Notes: a model not told the origin generated them from the letters alone. A DNA stretch of 64,000 bases from CAWCHZ01 sp963795555 (GCA_963795555.1 CAWCHZ010000002.1:1240001-1304000); one strand, 5' to 3'; shown: positions 26,765-36,179, counted from the stretch's first letter. Translations and numbers: made by a program.

Positions 26765-28024
26765 ATGAGCGTCACGCCCGGCTCAGCGCTCGACGAGCGC
26801 GTCATCGCGAACATCAACGAGCAGCGCCTGGTCCAGACCGCCAGCTCGTTCGTGGACGTGTCGAGCCCGACCGGCTCGGAGCAGGCGATGGCGGAGCGGA
26901 TGCGCGAGACGCTCGAGCAGATGGGCCTGACGGTGACCTGGCAGGAGGTCGAGGACGGCCGACCGAACGTCGTCGGGCGCCTCGAGGGCAGCGGCGGGGG
27001 CCGCAGCCTGATGTTCAACGGGCACATGGACACCTCCTACTCCGGCCGCGAGCCGCATCTGCGCGATCGCATCGGCTTCCAGCCACACGCGGTGGTCCGC
27101 GACGGACGCATCTATGGCCTGGGCATCTCGAACATGAAGGGCGCGCTGGCCTGCTACGTCGAGGCTGTTCGCGCGATCCAGGATGCCGGCGTGCGCCTGC
27201 GCGGCGACGTGGTGATCGCCGCGGTCGTCGGCGAGATCGAGAAGACCCAGTGGGGCGAGGAGTTTCGCGGCCGTGACTATCGCGGCTACGCCGCCGGCAG
27301 CCGCTACCTCCCGACCCACGGCGGCATCGCCGACATGTGCATCCTCGGCGAGCCGACCGAGCAGCGGATTGTGCTCGGTCACTACGGCACGCTCTGGGCC
27401 CGCGTCTCGACGCATGGCCCGTTCGTCCACACCGCCTTCTCCAACGGCCGGCTGCCCGAGAACTCGATCGTCCGGATGCAGGACGTCGTGCGCGACGTGC
27501 TCGCCTGGATCCCGTCCTGGGAGGAGCGCTCCGCCTATCGTGGGATCAACGGCGTGGTCAACATCGGCGCGCTGCGCGGTGGGCATCCCTGGCGCGTCAG
27601 CCGCACGCCCAACCGCACCGACCTCTTCCTCGACATCCGCGTGCCGCCGACGATGCGCATGCAGGAGGCTCACGACGCGTTCCGCGATCTCGTGCGCGAG
27701 CTGCGCGAGCGCTATCCCGACTACGGCATCGAATCCGAGGTCTTCGTGACCGCCCCGGGAGCGGAGATCGACGAGGACCACCCGCTGCTGGCGGCGATCG
27801 ACGAAGGACACGAGCGCGTGTTCGGCGCGCCGCCGGAGCGCGACGTCGTGCGCTGGTTCTCGGACGCCTCGGCACTGACGCGCTATGGGATCGACACGGT
27901 CAACTACGGCACATCCAGCGGCCTTCCCGGCGCCGACGGCGAGAACCTCGACATCGCCGGGCTGGTGAGCATCTCAACCGTTTACGCGCTTGCTGTGGCG
28001 CGGATCTGCGAGGCCACCTCATGA
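26765..28024 (+). CDS. M20 (ArgE/DapE)-family amidohydrolase-like protein
   Basis: 419 residues. LMFNGHMDTSYSG gives the first metal His and Asp, and CILGEPTEQRIV a later acidic ligand. The usual bridging Asp in GxGxxDMKG is replaced: here GLGISNMKGALA has Asn. The usual DEE motif reads VVGEIEKTQWGEE, and the C-terminal His region reads GADGENLDIAGL. It has the M20 length and lid domain but altered metal residues, so its chemistry is uncertain. First gene of an eight-gene operon; its stop overlaps the next ATG (ATGA). Confidence 0.8.
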   Translation: MSVTPGSALDERVIANINEQRLVQTASSFVDVSSPTGSEQAMAERMRETLEQMGLTVTWQEVEDGRPNVVGRLEGSGGGRSLMFNGHMDTSYSGREPHLRDRIGFQPHAVVRDGRIYGLGISNMKGALACYVEAVRAIQDAGVRLRGDVVIAAVVGEIEKTQWGEEFRGRDYRGYAAGSRYLPTHGGIADMCILGEPTEQRIVLGHYGTLWARVSTHGPFVHTAFSNGRLPENSIVRMQDVVRDVLAWIPSWEERSAYRGINGVVNIGALRGGHPWRVSRTPNRTDLFLDIRVPPTMRMQEAHDAFRDLVRELRERYPDYGIESEVFVTAPGAEIDEDHPLLAAIDEGHERVFGAPPERDVVRWFSDASALTRYGIDTVNYGTSSGLPGADGENLDIAGLVSISTVYALAVARICEATS

Positions 28025-28917
28025 AGCTGATCACCTTCACCGATCCCTCAGGCAGCGAGCGCTGCGGCGTCGTCGACGGCGATCAGGTCGTTGCGCTCGA
28101 CGCGCCGGACATGCGGACGCTGTTCGAGCTCGGCAAGGATGCCGTCGCCGCGGCCGCCAGCGCCGACGGCGAGCGCTTCGCCTTCGCCGACGTGCGCCTG
28201 CGCGCCCCGATCATCCCGAAGAAGTTCTTCCACACCTCGGGCAACTTCCGCGAGCACGAGGAGGAGTCCAAGGTCGTCAACTGGTCACACGAGATCGCCC
28301 CATGGATCGTGTTCTTCCAGAACGTCGACGCGATCATCGGCCCGGACGACCCGATCGTCTATCCCGAGCACCTGACCAACGAGCTCGACCACGAGCTCGA
28401 GCTCGCCGTGGTCCTCGCCAAGTCCGGCAGCCACTTCAACGCTGACGAGGCGGTGGACTACATCGGCGGCTACACGATCTTCAACGACATCACCGCGCGC
28501 GACATCCAGCGGCGCGAGATGCGCTCGGGCGTCTTCTCCTTCTGCAAGGCGATCGACACGTTCTGCCCGCTCGGGCCCTGGATCGTCACGCCCGACGAGG
28601 TGCCCGATCCGCACGATCTGCAGATGGAGCTGCGCGTCAACGGCGAGACGCGCCAGAAGTCCTGGTCGGGCAACATGTCGGTCACGATCCCGCAGATCCT
28701 CGCCCACTACTCGCCGCTCGGCTACAGCGCCGGCGACATCATCTCGACCGGCACCGTCTCCGGCGTGGCGGGGTTCCGCGAGAACGCCGCGGAGATGTAC
28801 CTGCGCCCGGGCGACGTGGTCGAGTGCGAGATCGAGCGCATCGGCATCCTGCGCAACCCGGTGATCTCCTGGCAGGAGGCACACGGAGAGCCCGCGCCCG
28901 CACTGCAGCGCTGGTGA
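28021..28917 (+). CDS. Fumarylacetoacetate hydrolase-family protein
   Basis: 298 residues. The FAH fold is shown by LDHELELAVVLAKSG (two metal Glu), GGYTIFNDITARDIQRREM (metal Asp, catalytic region), FCPLGPWIVTPDEVPDP and SAGDIISTGTVSGVAG. The metal ligands look intact. Family members hydrolyse or hydrate 2-oxo acids and acylpyruvates. It is linked by 4-nt overlaps on both sides, so it is co-translated with the M20- and M24-like genes. The substrate is unknown. Confidence 0.88.
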   Translation: MKLITFTDPSGSERCGVVDGDQVVALDAPDMRTLFELGKDAVAAAASADGERFAFADVRLRAPIIPKKFFHTSGNFREHEEESKVVNWSHEIAPWIVFFQNVDAIIGPDDPIVYPEHLTNELDHELELAVVLAKSGSHFNADEAVDYIGGYTIFNDITARDIQRREMRSGVFSFCKAIDTFCPLGPWIVTPDEVPDPHDLQMELRVNGETRQKSWSGNMSVTIPQILAHYSPLGYSAGDIISTGTVSGVAGFRENAAEMYLRPGDVVECEIERIGILRNPVISWQEAHGEPAPALQRW

Positions 28918-30098
28918 GCGGCGTGGCCTGGCCGGTCGACAGCGCCAAGCTCGAGCGCGTGCGCGCGCTGATGGCGGCCGACGACATCGACGCGCTCGTC
29001 GTGCGCGCGCCGGACAACATCGTCTACCTGACGAGCTACTGGTGCATGAAGGGCTATGACGCCGTCATCTTTCCGCGTGAGGGCGATCCGACGCTCGTCG
29101 TGCTGGAACCCCAGCTCGACGACGCCCAGCGCACCAGCTGGACCCAGGACCTGCGGCCCTTCGCCGGCTATGACCCCGCCGACCCGCGCCCACCGGCGGT
29201 GCGCGCGCTCGACGTCTGCCTGGGGGTCCTGCGCGAGCGCGGCCTGGCACGGATCGGCCTCGAGCTCTCGCAGGGCACGCAGGCGGCCGACCGCATGGTC
29301 GGCGAGCCAACGGTCTTCTCGCAGTCGTGGTTCTCGTCCTTCGCGGCGGTGGCGCAGGATGTCGTCGACGCATCCGGGCTGCTGGCGCGCGCGCGGATGA
29401 TCAAGACCGAGCAGGAGATCGAGCGCATGCGGCTGGCCAACGAGCTGGCCACGCTCGGGATGGAGCATGTGCGCGACAACATCCGCGCCGGCATGCGCGA
29501 GAGCGAGGTCGGCGCGCTGTTCGAGGGCCACGTGCACTCGGTCGGCGTCGGCTATCGCGGCAAGGTGGAGCTGGCGCGCGCCTTCACCCTGGTCTGGTCG
29601 GGTCCGGGCATCCGCACCTTCACCGCCACGGGCGACCGGCCGGTCATCGCCGACGAGCCGACACTGCTGGAGATCTGGGTCTGCGCCGACGGCTACTGGA
29701 CCGATCTGACCAAGAACGTCTGCCCCGGCGAGCTCAAGCCGCGCTACGACGAGCTGCTCGACGGCCTGCTCGGCGTCTACGACCAGGCCGTCGCGCACCT
29801 GCGACCCGGCGCCAGCCTTGCCGAGCTCGACCGCCTCGTCCGGCGCGGGATCGCCGCGCTCGGCTATCCGGAGCAGCCGTCGCATCCGATCGCCCACGGC
29901 GTCGGCGCGCGCGCCCACGAGCCGCCGTATGCCCACCAGGCGGGCGATGGCACGATCGAGGAGGGGATGGTGCTCGCGATCGAGCCTGGCGCCTACTGGC
30001 AGGGCGGCGGGGGGCTGCGCGTGGAGGACGACTATCTCGTCACCGCCGGCGGCGCAGAGCGCCTGTCCGGATATCCCGACGACTTCCGTCGCGCATGA
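28914..30098 (+). CDS. M24 (Xaa-Pro aminopeptidase/creatinase fold) hydrolase
   Basis: 394 residues, starting at GTG 28914 (GTGA overlap). The N-terminal creatinase domain has VVRAPDNIVYLTSYW; the pita-bread domain has SHPIAHGVGARAHEPP (His), LAIEPGAYWQGGGGLRVEDDYLVT (two Glu) and GYWTDLTKNVCPG (Asp). The first metal Asp is Glu (LLEIWVCADGYW), so the metal site may be modified. It could cleave X-Pro bonds or act as an amidohydrolase on a small C-N compound, as several non-peptidase M24 enzymes do. Confidence 0.82.
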   Translation: MSGVAWPVDSAKLERVRALMAADDIDALVVRAPDNIVYLTSYWCMKGYDAVIFPREGDPTLVVLEPQLDDAQRTSWTQDLRPFAGYDPADPRPPAVRALDVCLGVLRERGLARIGLELSQGTQAADRMVGEPTVFSQSWFSSFAAVAQDVVDASGLLARARMIKTEQEIERMRLANELATLGMEHVRDNIRAGMRESEVGALFEGHVHSVGVGYRGKVELARAFTLVWSGPGIRTFTATGDRPVIADEPTLLEIWVCADGYWTDLTKNVCPGELKPRYDELLDGLLGVYDQAVAHLRPGASLAELDRLVRRGIAALGYPEQPSHPIAHGVGARAHEPPYAHQAGDGTIEEGMVLAIEPGAYWQGGGGLRVEDDYLVTAGGAERLSGYPDDFRRA

Positions 30099-31336
30099 TC
30101 GACCGCGCGCAGATCTGGACCGGCGCGCTCAACGAGCGCGCGCTTGGTGAGCGGCCCGCCGAGGCGCCGACGCACGTCGGCCTCTACGACACGACGCTGC
30201 GCGACGGCGAGCAGACCGTCGGCGTCGTGCTCGATCCCGAGGCGAAGCTGGAGATCGCGCGGGCGCTCGACGCGCTCGGCATCGACCGCATCGAGGCCGG
30301 CTTTCCGCGCGTCTCCGCCGACGACGCCACGGCGCTGCGCCTGATCGTCGAGGCGGGCCTCGACGCCGAGGTCTGGGGCTTCTCGCGCGCAGTCCCGGCC
30401 GACGTCGAGGCGCTGCTCGAGGTCGGCGTGCGCGCGACCGTGATCGAGGCGCCCGTCAGCGACGGCAAGCTCGCCGCGTACTCGCTCTCCCGCGAGAAGG
30501 TGACCCAGCGGGTCGTCGACGCGGTGGCCCACGCGAGCGGAGCCGGCGTGAAGGTCTGCTTCTTCGGCGTCGATGGATCGCGTGCCGACCTCGACTTCCT
30601 CGCGCAGATCTACACGGCGGCGGTCGAGGCGGGGGCCGCCGAGGTCGCGATGGTCGACACGCTCGGCGCCGTCAACCCCGAGGCTGCTGCGCTGATGGTC
30701 GCCAGCGCGCGGGACTGGCTTGGACCGGGCGTTCCGATCCACTGGCATGGGCACAATGACTTCGGTGTGGCCACCGCCGCGGCGATCGCCGCGGTGCGTG
30801 CGGGCGCGGCATGGGTGCAGGGAACGATCAATGGCATGGGCGAGCGGGCAGGCAACGCCAACCTCGGCGAGGTGGCGCTGGCACTCGATGCGCTCTACGG
30901 CATCTCGACCAACCTGCGCTTCGAGCGCCTGCGCGAGGTGTCGGAGCTCGTGCGACGCCGCTCGGGCTATGCGCTCGAGCCGTGGAAGCCGATCACCGGC
31001 GATACCCTGTTCACGCGCGAGAGCGGCGCAGTCGCGAGCCAGTTCCACGACCCGCCGGCGATCGAGCCGTTCTCCTCGGAGCTCGTACGCGCGCCGCGCG
31101 CGATCGTGCTCGGCAAGAAGAGCGGCCTGGACTCGATTCGCATCAAGCTCGCCGAGCTGGGGTTGGAGCGTCCGCAGGAGGACTGGCCGGCACTGCTCGC
31201 CGAGGTCAAGCAGCTCGGGGCAAGCAAGCATGGCCTCGTCAGCGACGAGGAGTTCCACCGGATCGTGCTGGGCGACGCGGGCGATGCCCAGGGAGACGGC
31301 CCGGCGGGCGCGACCAGCGGCACGCCGGGACGGTGA
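30095..31336 (+). CDS. HMGL-like acyltransferase (homocitrate/2-isopropylmalate synthase type)
   Basis: 413 residues. VGLYDTTLRDGEQTVGVVL, IEAGFPRVSADD, VPIHWHGHNDFGVATAAAI (metal HxH) and NGMGERAGNANLGEVALAL define the DRE-TIM acyltransferase group. It lacks a LeuA-type C-terminal allosteric domain, which fits homocitrate or citramalate-type synthases. It probably condenses acetyl-CoA (or another acyl-CoA) with a 2-oxo acid. ATG 30095 overlaps the M24 stop by 4 nt. The real leucine enzyme is the separate leuA at 23.7 kb. Confidence 0.85.
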   Translation: MIDRAQIWTGALNERALGERPAEAPTHVGLYDTTLRDGEQTVGVVLDPEAKLEIARALDALGIDRIEAGFPRVSADDATALRLIVEAGLDAEVWGFSRAVPADVEALLEVGVRATVIEAPVSDGKLAAYSLSREKVTQRVVDAVAHASGAGVKVCFFGVDGSRADLDFLAQIYTAAVEAGAAEVAMVDTLGAVNPEAAALMVASARDWLGPGVPIHWHGHNDFGVATAAAIAAVRAGAAWVQGTINGMGERAGNANLGEVALALDALYGISTNLRFERLREVSELVRRRSGYALEPWKPITGDTLFTRESGAVASQFHDPPAIEPFSSELVRAPRAIVLGKKSGLDSIRIKLAELGLERPQEDWPALLAEVKQLGASKHGLVSDEEFHRIVLGDAGDAQGDGPAGATSGTPGR

Positions 31337-31346
31337 GGCAGAGACG

Positions 31347-32348
31347 ATGAGCATCGAACGCGTCTGCGTAATCGGAGCCGGAGCGATCGGCAGCCTCGCC
31401 GCCGGCCATCTCGCGCGGGTCTGCGAGGTGTCGGTGCTCGTGCGCCGTCCCGAGCATGCGCGCGCCCTCAACGAGCGGGGGCTGCGCATCAGCGGCAAGC
31501 ATGAGCACGTCGCGCGCGTGTGGGCCAGCGCCGACCCGGCCGAGCTCGAGCGCTTCGACCTCGGCATCTTCGCGACCAAGGCGACCGACCTCGAGGCCAG
31601 CGCGGCGCGCCTGCAGGGGCTGGCGCCCGCGGCGGCGATGATGACGATTCAAAATGGCATCGGCGCCGAGGAGATCGTGCACCGCTACGGCCCCTGGCCG
31701 ATCATCTCGGCGGTGACGTTCATGAGCGGGATCCGCCACTCCGACGTGGAGGTCGAGTACGAGCTCGACACGGCGACCTGGATGGGCCCGTGGGCGACCA
31801 CCGCGACGGACCTCGCGGTCGTGCGGGAGACGGCTGAGCTGTTCGTCGCCGGCGGGTTGGTCGCCGAGGCGCTGCCCGACCTGCTGCCGGCCCAATGGTC
31901 GAAGCTGATCTTCAACGCCGCGGTCAACGGCGTCGCTGCACTGACGGAGCTGCCGCACGTGGCTCTGTTCGCGCGCGAGCAGGAGCTCACGGATCTTGGG
32001 CATCTGCTGCGTGGGCTGATCGACGAGGGCAAGGCGGTCGCCGCGGCAGCCGGGATCGCGCTACACGACGATCCGTGGGAGATGAACTGCCTGGCCGTCG
32101 CGCGCGGCGAGACCGGGCACGGCGCCTACGCCCATCTGCCGTCGATGCTCGAAGACGTCCTGGCGCACCGCCGCACGGAGGTCGACTTCATCGGCGGCGC
32201 GCTGGTGCGCGAGGGGCTGCGACTCGGCGTGCCCACGCCGCTCAACGCCGCGCTCTACCGACTGATCAAGGGCAAGGAGGTCTCATGGGAAGGCCAGGCG
32301 GGCAGTCAGAAGGATTACGGCGCGAGTCTCGACGCGGTGCGGAGGTGA
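31347..32348 (+). CDS. Ketopantoate reductase-like (ApbA/PanE) protein, copy 1
   Basis: 333 residues. N-terminal Rossmann motif CVIGAGAIGSLAAGHLA, the Lys in IFATKATDLE, IQNGIGAEE, and the catalytic helix WSKLIFNAAVNGVAALTEL with Lys and Asn pair are family-typical. A C-terminal all-helical domain ends with LAHRRTEVDFIGGALVREG. It presumably reduces a 2-oxo acid with NADPH. The pathway context (HMGL, FAH) points to a catabolic or dedicated pathway rather than pantothenate synthesis. GAGGCAGAG precedes ATG 31347. Confidence 0.86.
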   Translation: MSIERVCVIGAGAIGSLAAGHLARVCEVSVLVRRPEHARALNERGLRISGKHEHVARVWASADPAELERFDLGIFATKATDLEASAARLQGLAPAAAMMTIQNGIGAEEIVHRYGPWPIISAVTFMSGIRHSDVEVEYELDTATWMGPWATTATDLAVVRETAELFVAGGLVAEALPDLLPAQWSKLIFNAAVNGVAALTELPHVALFAREQELTDLGHLLRGLIDEGKAVAAAAGIALHDDPWEMNCLAVARGETGHGAYAHLPSMLEDVLAHRRTEVDFIGGALVREGLRLGVPTPLNAALYRLIKGKEVSWEGQAGSQKDYGASLDAVRR

Positions 32349-32355
32349 CCGGCCG

Positions 32356-33297
32356 ATGAGGATCTGCGTGGTCGGTTGCGGCGCGGTCGGCAGCCTGTTC
32401 GCAGCGCATCTCGGTCGCCTCGACGACGTCGAGGTCTGGGCCTATGACGTCGCCGCCGATCATGTCGCGGCGATCAACGCCAACGGGCTGCGGCTGATCG
32501 GGCGCGAGGAGCTCGTCGCGCCGGTGCAGGCGCGCAGCGACGCCGGCGAGATCCCTCCGTGCGCGTTCGGCATCGTCGCGACCAAGTCGCTCTTCACCGA
32601 GGAGGCGATCCGCGCCACGGCAACGGTCTTCGCGGATGGGGGCGCTGTCTGCAGCGTGCAGAACGGCGTCGGCAACGAGGAGCTGATCGCCCGCTACGTG
32701 CCCAAGGTCATCCGTGGCACGACATTCCCGGCCGGCCACATCGTGGAGCCGGGCGTGGTCGAGATGGACACCGGCGGTGACACCTGGATCGGGCCATTCG
32801 AGCCCCAGCCGGCCTCACTGGCCGAGGTCGAGCAGCTTGCCGATGCGATCACGCGCGGGGGGATGAACACGGTCGCGCTCGCCGACGCGCGCGGCGCACA
32901 GTGGACCAAGCTGATCTTCAACGCCGCGACCAACCCACTTGGCGCGCTGACCGGGCTGACCCATGGCCGGCTCTGCGAGCTCGAGCCGACGCGGCGCTTG
33001 ATCTCGGGCCTCGTCGCCGAGGGCGTCGCGGTTGCGACCACGCTGGGGATCACGCTCGACAGCGACCCCGACGCGCTCGTCGACCACGCGGCGCGGGTCG
33101 CCTACGACCACCGTGCGAGCATGCTTCAGGACGCGCTGGCGCACCGGCGCACCGAGGTCGATGCGATGAACGGCGGGATCGTGCGCTTCGGGCAGGAGGT
33201 TGACGTGCCGACGCCGCTCAACGAGGCGATTCACGCGCTGGTGCTCGGAATGGAGCGCTCGTGGAGCTCCCAGCCCGAGCCCGTGCGGGCGGCGTGA
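32356..33297 (+). CDS. Ketopantoate reductase-like protein, copy 2
   Basis: 313 residues, same family as the neighbour: CVVGCGAVGSLFAAHLG, IVATKSLFTEE, VQNGVGNEELIARY and WTKLIFNAATNPLGALTGL, ending LAHRRTEVDAMNGGIVRFG. The catalytic Lys and Asn residues are kept. Two adjacent but clearly diverged members suggest either a heteromeric enzyme or two successive reductions. It follows copy 1 by 7 nt, and its stop overlaps the next ATG (TGATG). Confidence 0.86.
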   Translation: MRICVVGCGAVGSLFAAHLGRLDDVEVWAYDVAADHVAAINANGLRLIGREELVAPVQARSDAGEIPPCAFGIVATKSLFTEEAIRATATVFADGGAVCSVQNGVGNEELIARYVPKVIRGTTFPAGHIVEPGVVEMDTGGDTWIGPFEPQPASLAEVEQLADAITRGGMNTVALADARGAQWTKLIFNAATNPLGALTGLTHGRLCELEPTRRLISGLVAEGVAVATTLGITLDSDPDALVDHAARVAYDHRASMLQDALAHRRTEVDAMNGGIVRFGQEVDVPTPLNEAIHALVLGMERSWSSQPEPVRAA

Positions 33298-34496
33298 TGA
33301 GCGCGGTCACGGCGATCAACGGCGAGGATCTGCTGGCCCGCGCGGGCGCGGCGGTCTCGGCCAGCCCCACGGAGGTGCAGCGGCGCTATGCGAGCTGCCG
33401 GGCCGAGATGGGCGCGGCCGGCGTCGACGCGCTGCTGGCCTGCGCCAGCGAGTACACGGGCTTCGAGGGGGCGATGCGCTGGCTGTCGGGGTTTCGCATC
33501 GTCCACCGCTATGCCTACGTGCTGCTGCCGCTCGAGGGCGACCCGATCAATGTCTTCCCGAGCGAGGCGCGTTGGGTCGGCGACCACGCCGACGGCTGGG
33601 TGAAGGACAAGGCCTTCGCCGCCCGGCCCGGTGAATGGCTGCGCGATCACCTGCAGGAGCGCGGGGTCAAGCGCCTGGCGGTCTACGGCCTGGACTACAT
33701 CATGCCGGTGAGGGATTACAACGCGCTCGTGAGCGGCGACTTCGAGGTGATCGACTTCGACCTCCAGTTCGACCGCGCTCGCGCGGTCAAGAGCGATGAG
33801 GAGCTCGAGCTGGTGCGCGAGAGCATGGCGATCAACGAGGCGGGCTTCTGGGCTGTGCACGCCGCCTATGAGCCGGGACGGACGCAGGCCGAGCTGATGG
33901 CGAAGGCCGAGGAGGTCTTCGCGCGAAGGGGGACCGCGCGCCAGACGATGGACATGGTGCTGTGGGGCCGCGACGGCTCCGCCACGCCGGAGTTCCGGAT
34001 CCCCGACCCGCGCGCGCCGATCCAGGCCGAGGACCTGCTGCTGTACTCGCTGGAGATCGCCGGCCCGGGCGGCCACTGGGTGGAGTTCTCACGGCCGCTG
34101 ACGCGCGGGCCCCTGAGCGCCGACACCGAGCGGATGCTCGAGGCCTACCAGGAGTACTTCGACGCGGCGCGAGCGACGATGAAGGCGGGCGCCACCGCAC
34201 ACGACGTACATCGCGCGGTCTCCGAGCCGTTTCGCAAGCGCGGCTATCCGCTCGGCCATGTCACAGGTCACTCGATCGGCATGACGATGATCGAGTTCCC
34301 CAAGATCGGCGAGGGCGTCGACGTCGAGCTGCAGCCGAACATGGTCTTCTCGATGCACCCGCACGCGATCGCCGACGGCGATCAGCAGTGCCTGTACATG
34401 CAGGACACCTGGCTGGTCGGCGCCACCGCCGGCGAGCCGCTCTCCAGCGTCCCGGTGCGCGTCTTCGACGGCACCGAGCCAAGACCCGATAATTGA
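33297..34496 (+). CDS. Second M24-fold protein, creatinase-like, metal ligands lost
   Basis: 399 residues with the two-domain creatinase/prolidase layout (GFEGAMRWLSGFRIVHRYAY; LGHVTGHSIGMTMIEFPKIG). The dinuclear metal site is degraded: where family members have two Asp, this reads LLLYSLEIAGPGGHWVEFSR; the EPG Glu is His (VFSMHPHAIADG) and the last Glu is Gln (LYMQDTWLV). The central His is kept. Metal-free creatinase works this way, so it may hydrolyse a guanidino/amidino compound or be a pseudoenzyme. ATG 33297 was chosen over an upstream start inside the previous gene. Confidence 0.78.
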   Translation: MSAVTAINGEDLLARAGAAVSASPTEVQRRYASCRAEMGAAGVDALLACASEYTGFEGAMRWLSGFRIVHRYAYVLLPLEGDPINVFPSEARWVGDHADGWVKDKAFAARPGEWLRDHLQERGVKRLAVYGLDYIMPVRDYNALVSGDFEVIDFDLQFDRARAVKSDEELELVRESMAINEAGFWAVHAAYEPGRTQAELMAKAEEVFARRGTARQTMDMVLWGRDGSATPEFRIPDPRAPIQAEDLLLYSLEIAGPGGHWVEFSRPLTRGPLSADTERMLEAYQEYFDAARATMKAGATAHDVHRAVSEPFRKRGYPLGHVTGHSIGMTMIEFPKIGEGVDVELQPNMVFSMHPHAIADGDQQCLYMQDTWLVGATAGEPLSSVPVRVFDGTEPRPDN

Positions 34497-34535
34497 CCGT
34501 CGGCCACGATGTCCTGAGAGGGGAGTGAACGGGGA

Positions 34536-36122
34536 ATGACCCGCACCGTCGATGCCGTCGTCATCGGCTCCGGCCACAACAGTCTCGTGGCGGCCGCCTA
34601 CCTCGCCCGCGCCGGCTGGAGCGTGGAGGTCATCGAGCAGGCGCCGGCGGCGGGTGGCGCCGTGCGCACCGAGGAGCTGACCGAGCCGGGGATCCTGCAC
34701 GACACGTTCTCCTGCTGGCACCCGCTCTTTCACGTCTCGGGAGCGTTCGCCGAGCTGGGCCCGGAGCTCGCGCAGCGTGGCCTCGCCTACCGTGAGACGC
34801 CTGACGCGACAACCGCGGCGGCGCGGTCCGACGGTCGGGTGGTGATGGCCTATCGCGACCCGCAGAAGACGGTGGAGGGCTTCGCCGAGCCCGATCGCGC
34901 GGCCTATATGGCCGAGCTGCAGGACTTCGGTGCGACGATCGGCACGCTGGGCGAGCTGCTCGGCACGGAGCTGTACTCGCTGGCGGCGATCCGGCTCGCG
35001 CTGCGCCTGCGCCGGCAGCTCGGCAGTCGCGGCGCGCTGGCGCTGCTCGGCGGAACGATCTCCACCGCCCGCGCCTGGCATGAGAGCCGCTTCCAGGGCC
35101 GTGAGCTGCCCGATCTCTATGCCCCCTGGGCGCTGCACACGGGCCTGCCGCCGGACGGGGCCGGCAGCGCGTTCCAGTCGCTGGCGATCGCCGGCACGCT
35201 GCACCAGATCGGCCTGCCGGTCGTGACGGGCGGATCGGTGAACTTCGTACGCGCGTTCGAGCGGCTGATCGCCGATCACGGCGGGCGCGTCCTGACCGGC
35301 GTCGATGTCGAGCGCATCACCGTGCGCAACGGCAGCGCGACCGGCGTGATCGCCGGCGGCGAGGAGGTGCTGGCGCGTCGTGCCGTGATCGCGGGTGTCA
35401 CCCCAACCCAGCTCTACGGACGGCTGCTCCAGCCCGGCGAAGCTCCGGCCGACGCCTTCGTCGAGGCGCGGCGCTACCGCTACGGCCGGCGTGCGGGGAT
35501 GCAGGTCCATGTGGCGCTGTCGGCGCCGCTGCGCTGGCGCGACGCCCGTCTCAACGACGTCGCGATCGTCCACCTCTGCGACGGGATCGACGCCGTCTCG
35601 CTGGCCTGCGCGCAGGCGACCGCGGGACTGCTGCCCGCCGACCCCACCGTCGTCATCGGCCAGCCCGCGGTGATCGACCCAAGCCGCGTGCCGGAGGGGC
35701 GCGGGCTGATCTGGATCCAGCTGCAGGAGGTGCCGTACCGGCCGATCGGTGACGCCGCGGGCGAGATCGACGTCGGCGACGGCAGCTGGAGCGAGGCGCT
35801 CACCAACGCCTACGTCGAGCGCGTCCTGGCCAAGCTTGCCCGGCACGTGGAGAACTGGCCAGAGGTGCGGGGAACCCACTTTGCCCTGTCCCCGGTCGAG
35901 ATCGAGCGCCGCAACCCCAATCTGGTCCGCGGCGACATCTACTCCGGCGACTGCGAGCTGGGCCAGTCCTATTTGTGGCGTCCGCTGGCGCGCTATGGCT
36001 CGCACGCCACGCCCGTCGGTCGGCTGCTGCAATGCGGAGCCGCGACGTTCCCCGGGCCAGGGCTCAACGCGGCGTCGGGACGCATCGTGGCCCGCCGGCT
36101 GCTGAGCCGTCGCGGACGCTGA
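34536..36122 (+). CDS. CrtI/phytoene-desaturase-like FAD oxidoreductase
   Basis: 528 residues. The N-terminal FAD motif is DAVVIGSGHNSLVAAAYLARAGWSV then EQAPAAGGAVRTEEL; the C-terminal FAD contact is LLQCGAATFPGPGLNAASGRIVARRLL. The His-Asn pair in GSGHNSL is common in this large family of NAD(P)/FAD dehydrogenases, few of which make carotenoids. GAGAGGGGAG precedes ATG 34536. It closes the plus-strand operon, 39 nt after the M24-like gene, and is followed by strong hairpins. Confidence 0.85.
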   Translation: MTRTVDAVVIGSGHNSLVAAAYLARAGWSVEVIEQAPAAGGAVRTEELTEPGILHDTFSCWHPLFHVSGAFAELGPELAQRGLAYRETPDATTAAARSDGRVVMAYRDPQKTVEGFAEPDRAAYMAELQDFGATIGTLGELLGTELYSLAAIRLALRLRRQLGSRGALALLGGTISTARAWHESRFQGRELPDLYAPWALHTGLPPDGAGSAFQSLAIAGTLHQIGLPVVTGGSVNFVRAFERLIADHGGRVLTGVDVERITVRNGSATGVIAGGEEVLARRAVIAGVTPTQLYGRLLQPGEAPADAFVEARRYRYGRRAGMQVHVALSAPLRWRDARLNDVAIVHLCDGIDAVSLACAQATAGLLPADPTVVIGQPAVIDPSRVPEGRGLIWIQLQEVPYRPIGDAAGEIDVGDGSWSEALTNAYVERVLAKLARHVENWPEVRGTHFALSPVEIERRNPNLVRGDIYSGDCELGQSYLWRPLARYGSHATPVGRLLQCGAATFPGPGLNAASGRIVARRLLSRRGR

Positions 36123-36127
36123 GCCCC

Positions 36128-36179
36128 GACGGCTCACAAGGTGAGCCGTCGTGCGCCGGCGACCTCGGCGCACGACGGC
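36128..36179. terminator. Two overlapping hairpins between convergent genes
   Basis: Hairpin 1: GACGGCTCAC-AAG-GTGAGCCGTC (36128-36150), 10-bp perfect stem. Hairpin 2: GCCGTCGTGCGCCG (36145-36158) pairs perfectly with 36166-36179, 14-bp stem, 7-nt loop. They share 36145-36150, so they are mutually exclusive. The position suits a bidirectional terminator for the flavoprotein operon and the opposing KASIII-like gene. No U-tract follows. Confidence 0.7.
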
